From: Tetracentron sinense
Lineage: Eukaryota; Streptophyta; Magnoliopsida; Trochodendrales; Trochodendraceae
Direction: 5' to 3'
Length of the DNA stretch: 64,000 nt
Assembly (NCBI GenBank): GCA_015143295.1
Contig: CM026567.1
Location: forward strand, 16,014,416 to 16,078,415
Made by a program: the position numbers and the translations under genes. The notes under the pieces are model-generated. The model did not search any database, was not told where the DNA came from, and saw nothing but the letters and a program-made list of their open reading frames with translations. Below are positions 55,965-64,000 of the stretch, in pieces (position 1 is the stretch's first letter; each line of letters begins with the position of its first letter).

Positions 55965-56135
55965 TACGAATGATCGTAGGTGAGCTACGATCGATCGTAG
56001 AAATTTACGATCGATCATAGAATCTCAGGAATGGACAAAAATCTCAGTAACGTTTACGATCGATCGTGGAAACTTACGACCGATCGTAGAATATTTACGA
56101 TCGATCGAAGATATACTACGACCGATCTTAGATCA
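55965..56135. promoter_or_regulatory. TACGATCGATCGTA palindrome cluster of LTR H
   Basis: Seven variants of TACGATCGATCGTAG/GACCGATCGTAG, ending about 50 bases upstream of the TATA box. Confidence 0.55.
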
Positions 56136-56183
56136 CGAACCCAAAAATTTTATTCGGGATTTTTAGGGTTTCTCCCCTTTGCC

Positions 56184-56191
56184 TATAAATA
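56184..56191 (+). promoter_or_regulatory. TATA box of LTR H
   Basis: TATAAATA in a GCCTATAAATAGGG context. Confidence 0.65.
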
Positions 56192-57034
56192 GGGACTTAC
56201 ATTTGGGGGTTTTGGTTTACCCTAAACCTAAAGAGAGCCTAAGAGAGATTAGAGAAGAAGGAGAGAGGAGAGATTGAGGGTTTGTCAAGAGGGTTGAGAT
56301 TGAAGAAGAAGGAGATCAAGATCAAGGGTAATTTTCTCCAAATCAAGCGAGGGGGTTTCTCCAAGCTCGATAGCGCCTCCACACACGTTTTTGGAGGGTT
56401 TTCCTCATCTATTCAAGGTCGGTACTTTATGCTACCCTCTTAGTCATGGTTTCCTCTTTTCTTTTCTTATTCTTTGTTTTCCCTAAACTATAACTATGCT
56501 ATGAATTGGGATGCATGGATGGAGATGGGTGTTGGGCGATGGATGCCATGTGAATGTGTTGTGATGAATGGAATGAGAAGGGTATTGTAATAATAATAAA
56601 CACACATGTATGTTGTGAAGATAAACTCACCTAGAAAAGCATGGTCTAGGCTTTAACAAATAATGTACACACCACATGTTTGATGAAATGCCAAGGTGAA
56701 GAAAATGAGTTGTAAATCGAGAAATGCGTTTAAAGCGTATGAAATTGATAGGGTTTATGATAGTGTGATTAATTCTTTCTTTAAATGGAATAAATAATTA
56801 CTTGTTTAAATTAATGATATTCTATGTGTTGTTGAAATCTCAAATGTCATATTTAATTCCAAGTGAAAGTATGTACACGATTCCACGAGCACGGCATGCA
56901 TGACATGGTTTACCGGCCTTTTCGAGAATAAGGTTTAGAGGTGAGACATATCTTACGATATGTTTTACCTCGCTTTTGACAAAAGGACAAGGAGTATCGC
57001 ATAAGAGGGAGTTTACACTTCCCTCCCTTCCATG

Positions 57035-57165
57035 AGGGGTCTCCCTCACTCACAAGTGCATATCATTGAAAGAAGGGTCTCCCTTCCCTCTCAAGTGCAT
57101 GTCTTTGAAAGAATGGTCTCCTTTCCCTCCCAAGTGCGTCTCACAAGCGCATCTCACAAGTTACA
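57035..57165. repeat. GAAGGG hairpin array in LTR H
   Basis: Three units like those of LTR F. The middle one has perfect arms. Confidence 0.75.
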
Positions 57166-57474
57166 TGAGCATGTTGAATTTCAAGCAAGCACGCACGATA
57201 CGCATGACATAACACACTCAACAAGATCAAGCAAGATAGACCTGACAAATTTTTTAAGCACAAAAAGGGTATTTTGAGTCAAGTTAAATGCACGATAATT
57301 TCAAGAGTTTGAACGGTTTTTCTGTGATGCAAGCATGAATATAAACTGTTTTACTTTCTTTTTATGATATGAATTGCTTCCTGCTTTATATATCGTTACT
57401 GTTATGCTGTGACTGTTGGTTAGCATTTGGTACACGCTGAGTATTCCATGCTCAGCCGTAAGTTTATATCGGCA

Positions 57475-57586
57475 GGTACTGAGGGAGCTGCTGCTCCATT
57501 TGATATCTATGCTCCTGGCCCCTTGGGTGGAGGAGGAGTATATTAAGGAACCTACGGAGGAGCCTCATGTAGACAAGTATTACTAG
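57475..57586 (+). other. LTR micro-ORF block, LTR H (one-base insertion)
   Basis: Same block and stop position, but an extra base before the Trp codon shifts the frame. The ATG site is ATA. Confidence 0.4.
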
Positions 57587-57898
57587 GTGGTAGTTTCTGA
57601 GTGATCCGTGGGTGAGCGTGAGAGAGTATGTCCATGTATTTTGGTGGGCCTGTCCACACCTTCTTTTGTTGATTCCTTTTGTACAAAACTTGGATCATGT
57701 ATATATATATATATACTTAGAGGGTTGGTTAGTCTTCCGATGTGCTGTGTTAAGTTTATGCCTCCGTTATCATTGTCCTTTATTGTATATGCTCCGTGTA
57801 TTTTACAGGATGGTTTGTCAATCAATTCATGTAAGTTATGATAAGTCGTCCAAGATTCACTCTAACTCCTAGGGTGGCTTTTGGGTCGTGACAGAAAC

Positions 57899-58058
57899 GC
57901 TCGAACACTAAGTCTATTATGTATACACTGATGGTTATGATGCGATGTATATTAGTACTATACAACTAATACTACTTGAATCATTGTGAAATGGAATTGT
58001 ACTAAATTGTGGTTCAAAGTTAAACTCATGTGGTGTTATTATTCTCAGGACATTATTC
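57899..58058 (+). other. Leader of F after solo LTR H
   Basis: It joins 55480-55637. It ends ATTCTCAGGACATTATTC before the gag ATG, a splice-acceptor-like sequence also present in element 1. Confidence 0.5.
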
Positions 58059-59303
58059 ATGAGGCGGGGCACACGGGGTCGCGGACCACACACCAAAGCT
58101 TCCTCTTCTTCATGGTATGAGGATGAGCAGCCGGACCTCTCTCAGGTCTTAGGCTCTATTGCTGAGACACTCGCCATACTGGCGGCTCGGCAGACTATAC
58201 CATCATCGGCGGCACCTGCTCTACTGCCTGTAGCTCCAATACATCGTACAGCTGGGGTTGAGGCATTCTGGAGATTGAGGCCTCCATCCTTCCATGGAAG
58301 TGTGAACCCTCTTGCTGCAGAGGCATGGATCCTCCAATTGGAGAAGATCTTTGTAGTCCTCTCACCCACAGAGGAAGATAGAGTGGCATGGCCAGTTTTC
58401 ATGCTAGAGGGTGAGGCACACCATTGGTGGTTGTCCGCATTGAGGACTCGAGATTTGACCATGCAAGGTCAACCCTGGACTTAGGAGGAGTTCAAGGATA
58501 CTTTCTATAAGAAGTACTTCCCGGTTGGAGTACGGGAAAAGAAAGAGAGAGAATTCATCAACCTTGAACAAGGTTCGATGTCGGTGGCTGAATATGAGGC
58601 CAAGTTCTCGGAGCTATCACACTTCGTGACTCATATGATTGCCACTGAGCAATGAAGGCGAGGAGGTTTGAGTAAGGGCTCAAGGACGTTATTATGGAGA
58701 AGGTATCGGCTTTCAGGCACGCTACTTATCCGGAAGTAGTGGACAAGGCCTTACTGATCGAGGCCAATTCAAAGGCTGTATCCAAGAAGAGAGATTTGGT
58801 AAGAGGCCAACCTAGTAGTTCAGCACCTCTCAAGAGGTGGGCTCGGACCGGCCCTTATTAGTACACATGGCCAGCACCACCGATGAGACCATCTTATGCG
58901 CCTCCAGTTCCATGGCCGTACATGCCTCAGGCACCACGACCTCAGGCTCTTCCAGCTCCATGGCTAGTTGCACCTCAGGCGGTGAGATACGCTCCACCTC
59001 CGGCCCCTCCAACCTACACACATGAGGTCTGCACGTCTTGCGGCCGAAGGCATCCGACAGGAGATTGTCGAAGGGCATCGGGTGGATGTTTTCACTATGG
59101 TCGCCAGGGCCATGTGATGAGGGAATGCCCTAGTCGTCATTTGCTAGGCCAGTCTCAGGGGATTAGGCCCCCAGCACGCCCAGCAGGATAATACCAAGTG
59201 TCCTCCCAGCCTACCCGGTCTACACCTCCGCCTCGCCAGGCTAACCGGGGGCGAGTATTCGCCTTGACAGAGGGTGATGCACTTGTATTGGATGTAGTGC
59301 AAG
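58059..59303 (+). pseudogene. Gag of Tekay element F
   Basis: ATG 58059. Basic N-terminus (MRRGTRGRG), QPDLSQVLGSIAETLAILA, then the Retrotrans_gag capsid core with AEAWILQLEKIF and EFKDTFYKKYFP (58320-58630). A Pro/Ala-rich linker leads to two zinc knuckles: CTSCGRRHPTGDC (about 59030-59068) and CFHYGRQGHVMREC (59087-59128). In the second knuckle the second Cys is Tyr (TAT 59096-59098), while element 1 keeps Cys. Lesions: TAG 58482 (Trp to stop), a one-base shift near 58655, stops near 58860 and at 59189. The last codons RVFALTEGDA...VVQ lead up to the proposed intron. Confidence 0.87.
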
Positions 59304-59444
59304 GTACGTGTTTAAAGTTATTCATTCATTCGCAATAATCTTGTTATGCCTTATTCTCTGTGTACGTATATGGCGTGTTATATATCTATATATCTATACA
59401 TACGCTATTGATGCATGGATTGACTTAGCTAGTTAAAATTTCAG
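59304..59444 (+). other. Candidate spliceosomal intron between gag and protease of F
   Basis: 141 bp, donor AAG/GTACGT, acceptor AAAATTTCAG/GA, AT-rich with a T-rich end and TTGAC/CTTAG as possible branch points. Removal joins the gag frame to the protease frame exactly (phase 1, a Gly codon at the junction). Retention puts stops after Gag (TAA about 30 bases in). Confidence 0.6.
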
Positions 59445-59880
59445 GAACCTTATTAGACAACGAAAGTTTGGCTAGAGTGTTGATCGACACCAGGTCTACC
59501 CATTCATTTGTCTCACCGAGTTTTTCCCAAGGCTTTTCTATGGAGCCTAGTCAATTAGAACCGGAGTTATTCATTTTGACTCCTCTCGGCAAGACGGTTG
59601 TAGCAGATAGCATTTTCAGAGGCAGTACAGTTCAAGTAGGTAGCCATAAATTAGCAGCTGATCTTATCATCCTTGGATTCCAGGACTTCGATGTTACTTT
59701 GGGAATGGATTGGTTAGCAGCGCGTCATGGGCATGTGGCTTGTTTTGAAAAGATGGTACTCTTCAAGCCGGTGGAAGGGAAGCCATTCCATTTTCAGGGG
59801 TTGAGAAGTAAAGATATCGCCCGCTTTGCTGCGTTAAGCCTAGCGAACCCTGAGGCAAAGGACTCTTTGACTATTCTGGT
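59445..59880 (+). pseudogene. Protease of element F
   Basis: Retroviral aspartic protease (RVP_2-like). The active-site triplet reads Asp-Thr-Arg (59486-59494) instead of Asp-Thr/Ser-Gly, a GGG-to-AGG type change, and is followed by STHSFVS. The flap/second-half ILGFQDFDVTLGMDWL lies at about 59670-59715. The frame is open through this domain, but the Gly loss should inactivate it. Confidence 0.85.
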
Positions 59881-60640
59881 CGTGAGTGAATTCCTAGATT
59901 TATTTCCAAAGGAGTTTCCAGGGTTACCTCCAGACAGAGAGATTGAGTTTGTGATAGAGCTTACACTAGGCATGGCTCCTATCTTCCGGGCTCCATATGG
60001 AATGGCCCCGATTGAACTCAAGGAGTTGAAGACACAGTTGGAGGAGATGCAAGGTCTTGGTTTCATTTGACTAAGTGCCTCACTGTGGGGTGCTCCGATT
60101 TTATTTGTTAAGAAGAAGGATGACTCGATGCATATGTGCATCGATTACCGGTAGTTGAACAAGGTCACTATAAAGAATAGGTATTTATTACCTAGGATTG
60201 ATGACTTGTTCGATCAGTTAAAGGGAGCGAGATTTTTCTCTAAGATTGATCTCCGGTCGGGTTACTACCAGTTGAAGATTAAGGCTAAAGATGTTCCCAA
60301 AACTACTTTTAGGACTCGGTATGGGCATTGCAAGTTCTTGGTGATGCCTTTTGGTCTCACGAATGCACTGGCAGCTTTTATGAATCTGATGAACCGGGTG
60401 TTCCGGCCATATCTGGATCGATGTGTGATCGTGTTTGTCGATGACATCCTAATATATTTCTAGACATGGGAAGATCACGTACGAGACCTTTGCCTTGCTT
60501 TGGAAATGCTGAGAGAGCACAAGTTGTATGCCAAACTGAACAAGTGTGAGTTTTGGTTGGAAGAAGTGGCATTCTTAGGCCACGTTGTATTTGCGGAAGA
60601 CATCTCGGTGGATCCGAAAAAAATAGAGGCAGTCATGAGT
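59881..60640 (+). pseudogene. Reverse transcriptase of element F
   Basis: Chromovirus RT: FPGLPPDREIEFVIEL, [44 protein letters not shown]. The catalytic FVDD is intact at about 60436-60447. Stops lie at 60068 (CGA to TGA), 60152 (CAG to TAG), 60461 and about 60641 (TGG to TGA). The frame is the same throughout. Confidence 0.9.
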
Positions 60641-61380
60641 TGAGCGAGGCCCAAGAATGTCACAGAGATACACAGCTTTCTTGGGTTGGCAGGCTATTAC
60701 AGGAGATTTGTAGAGGGTTTCTCCAGCCTTGCAGCACCGCTCATTTACCTGACCAGGAAGAATGCCAAGTTTGTATGGAGCGATAAGTGCGAGATCAGTA
60801 TCACGGAACTGAAGAAGTGGCTTACGACGGCCCCCATCCTTACGGTGCCATCCGGACGTGGTGGGTATGAGGTGTACAGTGATGCCTCACACGTTGGACT
60901 TGGGTGCGTCCTCATGCAGCACAAGAAGGTCATTGCCTATGCATCAAGGCAATTAAATGAGCATGAAAAGAATTACCCCACGCACGACTTAGAGCTTGCT
61001 ACGGTCGTGTTTGCACTCAAGATTTGGCATCATTACCTTTACGGGGAAGAGTTTTATGTGTTCACGGACCATAAGAGCCTCAAGTACCTCTTTTCCCAAA
61101 AGGAGCTAAATTTACGACAACAGCATTGGATAAAATTTTTGAAAGACTAGGAATGCACCATCCAATACCACCCGGGCAAAGCAAACGTAGTAGCTGATGC
61201 TTTGAGTAGGAGACCTTCAGGTCTGTTGGTTCACATGTTGGTGCGGGAATGGAAACTATTGGAAGATTTGGCTAATCTGGACATCAGTATGAATAATTCC
61301 GTCTGTAGTCCTGTTTTGGCAAATATCACGGTTCGACCGTCCATTAGATTAGATCAAAGAGTATTAAGCCACGGATGCTA
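60641..61380 (+). pseudogene. RNase H of element F
   Basis: [17 protein letters not shown], then RNase H with [10 protein letters not shown] (Asp), [10 protein letters not shown] (Glu region), TDHKSLKY (Asp) and the ending HPGKANVVADALSR. A stop at 61148-61150 precedes the last Asp. It degrades the RNA strand during cDNA synthesis. Confidence 0.88.
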
Positions 61381-62560
61381 ATTTGTTGGCTTTTCAGGAC
61401 AAGGAAGTTGCCAAGGGTAGTGAAGAATTTTCTCTCACTAGCCGTGGTGCTATTACATTCAGTGGAAGGTTGTGTGTTCCGACTAATGCAGATCTTCAGA
61501 GAGAAATTATGGATGGAGCTCACCGTTTGAAGTACACAGTGCATCCTGGGGATACAAAGATGTACTGGAACCTCAAGGGACACTTTTGGTGGCGGAACAT
61601 AAAGAGGGATGTTGCAGAGTATGTATCCCGGTGCTTGGTGTGCCAACAAGTGAAGGCAGAGCACCTGAAACAGTTGGGTCTGTTACAGCTCTCCCTATTC
61701 CCGAGTGGAAATGGGAGCACATCTCCATGGACTTCATTGTTGGCTTGCCAAAAAGGGTAAGAAACTCGGATGCAATATGGGTTGTGGTGGACCGTTTGAC
61801 AAAGTCCGCGCATTTCTTACCCTACCAGACTAGATTCAATTTTAGTCAGTTGGTTGCACTGTATATCAAGGAAGTGATACGGTTACACGGGGTGCCAATC
61901 AGTATTGTGTCAAATCGGGATCCAAGATTCATGTACAGGTTCTGGAAGAGTTTTCAGGATGCTATGGGTTCTCAACCTGATTTCAGCACCGCCTTTCATC
62001 TACAAACAGATGGACAGACCGAGAGGGTGAACCAAGTCATCGACGCATGCTTCGGGCATGTATGTTAGATTTCAAGGGCAGCTGGGAAGAGCATTTTCCT
62101 TTGGTCAAATTCGCCTATAATAATAGCTACCAGGCAAGCATCCAAATGGTACCATTTGAGGCCTTGTATGGGCGAAGTTGCAGGTCTCCTCTCTACTGGG
62201 ATGAGGTGGGAGAAAGAAAGGTATTGGGTCCTGAGTTGATCGAATAAACTGTAAACAAGGTAAAGATCATCCGAGATCGGTTGAAAGCCGCTCAAGATCA
62301 TCAAAAGAGCTATGCTGACACTCGCCACAGGGACTTGGAATTCCAAGTTGGGGATCGAGTCTTTGTGAAGGTATCTCTTAGTAAATGGATTATGAGAATT
62401 AGCAAAAGAGGCAAGCTTAGTCCTCGATATATCGGCCCCTTTGAGATTATCATGCGAGTTAGTGAAGTTTCTTACCGGGTAGCTCATCCACCTTACATGG
62501 CCACGGTTCACAACATTTTCCATGTGTCTATGCTTTGGAAGTACATTACGGACCATTCTC
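61381..62560 (+). pseudogene. Integrase of element F
   Basis: Zinc finger with HRLKYTVHPGDTKMY and CLVCQQVK (about 61520-61660). Two frame changes follow. The core has HISMDFIVGLP (first Asp, about 61730), IVSNRDPRF, where the second catalytic Asp is Asn (AAT 61913-61915), and TDGQTERVNQ (Glu present). A further shift occurs near 62047. The C-terminal GDRVFVKVSLSK and GKLSPRYIGPFEI follow. Confidence 0.88.
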
Positions 62561-62766
62561 ATGTCATCGAGTTGGAACAGTTGGAGATCCGAGAGGACCT
62601 CACTTTGGTTGAAAAGTCGGTTCATATATTAGATCGGAGAGATCAAGTCCTTCGCAACAAGACTATCCCGTTGGTTCTCGTGCAATGGCAACATCATGCT
62701 CGAGAAGAGGCTACATGGGAGCACGAGGCTGAAGTCAAAGCAAAGTACCCGGAGTTCTTTGAATGA
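62561..62766 (+). pseudogene. C-terminal chromodomain of element F
   Basis: It follows integrase without a break (same frame as 62281 on) and ends at TGA 62764-62766. The segment HILDRRDQVLRNKTIPLVLV and VQWQHHAREEATWE matches the Tekay-type chromodomain, thought to steer integration to heterochromatin. This part of the frame is open. Confidence 0.85.
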
Positions 62767-62820
62767 GTTTTGTATGTGACTTGTAATTTTGTTTTGGTTT
62801 TGTAATGCAAGTAGCGTCCA

Positions 62821-62855
62821 AATTTCAAGGATGAAATTTTTACAAGGAGGCAGGA
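62821..62855 (+). other. Pre-PPT hairpin and polypurine tract of F
   Basis: Stem AATTTCA-AGGA-TGAAATT (62821-62838), then ACAAGGAGGCAGGA directly before TGTAGAACCC. The matching hairpin of element 1 has AATTTCG/CGAAATT. Confidence 0.75.
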
Positions 62856-64000
62856 TGTAGAACCCTGGAACTTTTTGTATATGCCTTGGAATGTGTGTTA
62901 AAGCATAATGCCTTGTAATCTCCAAATTTCATGAAATGGGAATTTGAAACTTTGAAAATTGTTTCAAGAATGCTATAATTAATTAAATAAATTATTTAAT
63001 TATGTCTATAAGCCTTGAAAGGGTCCTAGTCATGTTTAGAAGAGGTCAAAAGGAAAGTAGGATGAGTCCAAGTAGTAGGAATAGGTGAAAAATGGACTTA
63101 GTGTTAAAACCTGTAGAGAACCGATCGCTTGGTCCATATTAGCGATTGATTGGTCCACAACTGATCGATCGGTAGCTATCGACTGGTGCACTTTTTTGTA
63201 TGGGAAAAAATTCCAAAGAGCATGTTTTTGACCGATCGCTCAGCCAAGAACACCGGTCGCTCAGCAGGCGACCGATCACTCGGTATTAACCACCGATCGA
63301 TTGGTATATCGCGTTTTACAGATTTTCATTAAAGGCTTTTTCATCTTTTGGGCGTTACACCCTTGCCTATTAAGGCTTGCTTGAGTCTTGGGGGTCTCAT
63401 TCACCACACTAAGAGTATTTGAGAGAAAGGTAGAGAGGAGAAAGAGGATTCTACCCTATGGCATCCTCTTGAGCAAATCAAGGGTTTTGAGAAACCACAA
63501 TCATCCTCAAGATTTGGATTCTTCAAATCAAACTCCAAGCAAGTGAGGGACACGTTTCCAAGCTAGGGCAGTGACTCCACGCACGTTTTGGAGGGTTTCC
63601 CTCGTCTTTTCAAGGTCGGTACCATTAGCTACCCTCCTAAATCATATCCTTCTTTCTTTTCTTCATTTTATAATTCTCCTCTACTATCTAAGTATGTAAA
63701 TGCTATGTGATGAATGAATGGAGGATGATGGGCGATGGATGTCATGTGGATGTGTGATGATGAATGGAATGGGAAGGGCATTATATCAATAATAAATATA
63801 CGTGTATGTTGTGAACATAAACCCATCTAGAAAAGCATGGTATAGGCTTTAATGAATAATGTACACACCACATGTTTGATGAAATGCCAAGGTGAAGAAA
63901 ATGAATTGTAAATCAAGAAATGCATGCTTAAAGGCGTATGGAATTGCTAGGGATTATGATAGTGTGATTAATTGCTTCCCATAAATGACATGAATATTTA
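62856..64000 (+). repeat. 3' LTR of F, cut by window end
   Basis: It matches 41913-42686 plus 53998 onward, uninterrupted, which confirms the G insertion. Palindrome cluster at 63118-63310. About 1.1 kb should lie beyond the window. Confidence 0.92.

Larger units (their letters stand above)
55643..57893 (+). mobile_element. Solo LTR H, Tekay-type, in leader of F
   Basis: TGTAGCACCC to GGTCGTGACA, 2251 bp, perfect duplication GAAAC at 55638-55642 and 57894-57898. It separates the primer binding site of F from its gag. Modules: CTACGATCGATCGTAG palindromes, TATAAATA at 56184-56191, GAAGGG hairpins, micro-ORF block with a one-base insertion. Confidence 0.93.
41913..64000 (+). mobile_element. 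Tekay/Del chromovirus element F, runs off window
   Basis: 5' LTR at 41913-42686 and 53998-55463, split by element G. The exact initiator-Met-type binding site is at 55468, the leader is split by solo LTR H, gag-pol is at 58059-62766, the polypurine tract follows, and the 3' LTR starts at 62856 and is cut by the window. It sits in the RT of fragment E; the left flank is CTCTT (41908-41912). It is the only element here with a full gag-pro-RT-RNaseH-INT-chromodomain order, but it has many stops and lost catalytic residues. About a dozen differences in the first 250 bp of the two LTRs, mostly transitions, show moderate age. Confidence 0.92.

Overview
The window is plant nuclear DNA, from a repeat-rich, probably heterochromatic interval. 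It is built almost wholly of long-terminal-repeat (LTR) retrotransposons inserted into one another. I found no convincing host gene, rRNA, tRNA gene or CRISPR array. The plant assignment rests on the lineages present: Tekay/Del chromovirus, Athila, Tat/Ogre with two RNase H domains, and a Sirevirus-like copia element. It also rests on initiator-Met-type primer binding sites (TGGTATCAGAGC and variants). I cannot name the species.

Layout, left to right. (A) 1-2302: minus-strand Tekay-type LTR, cut by the window edge, sitting in the reverse transcriptase of (C). (C) 2303-3712 and 34971-36035: decayed Athila-type pol, split inside its integrase zinc finger by (B). (B) 3713-34965: Sirevirus-like copia element with only a broken gag, in which two elements are nested. 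The first is element 1 (6750-14630), a Tekay-type element that has lost all of pol, flanked by the duplication CCCTT. The second is element I (15935-32592, minus strand), a 16.7-kb Tat/Ogre-like element flanked by GGAGT. I holds ORF1, gag, protease, RT, two RNase H regions and integrase, plus an antisense gene beside its 3' LTR. After (C) come a minus-strand ORF resembling Athila/plant-transposon accessory proteins (36725-37450) and solo LTR D (37662-40307, GGATT). Next is a minus-strand copia RT/RNase H fragment E (40703-41912). The rest belongs to element F (41913 to beyond 64000), a Tekay chromovirus with gag-pol and a C-terminal chromodomain. Its 5' LTR is split by G (42687-53992, CTACC), a Tat-type gag-only element. 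Its leader is split by solo LTR H (55643-57893, GAAAC).

Insertion order follows from the nesting: C before B, B before 1 and I; E before F, F before G and H. Only F and I still carry most of pol, and each has lost catalytic residues. B, 1 and G keep gag or part of it and could move only with proteins supplied in trans.

The most interesting points are not the families themselves. F has a canonical GT-AG intron candidate exactly at its gag/protease junction. Tekay-type LTRs of four diverged families share a short acidic ORF-like block that shows synonymous change. Nearly every family carries its own sequence-unrelated array of short palindromes just upstream of its probable TATA box. Element I contains an antisense gene with a plausible TATA box, 5'-UTR intron and polyadenylation signal. 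Element I also has a tandem G-box/hairpin array in its LTR.
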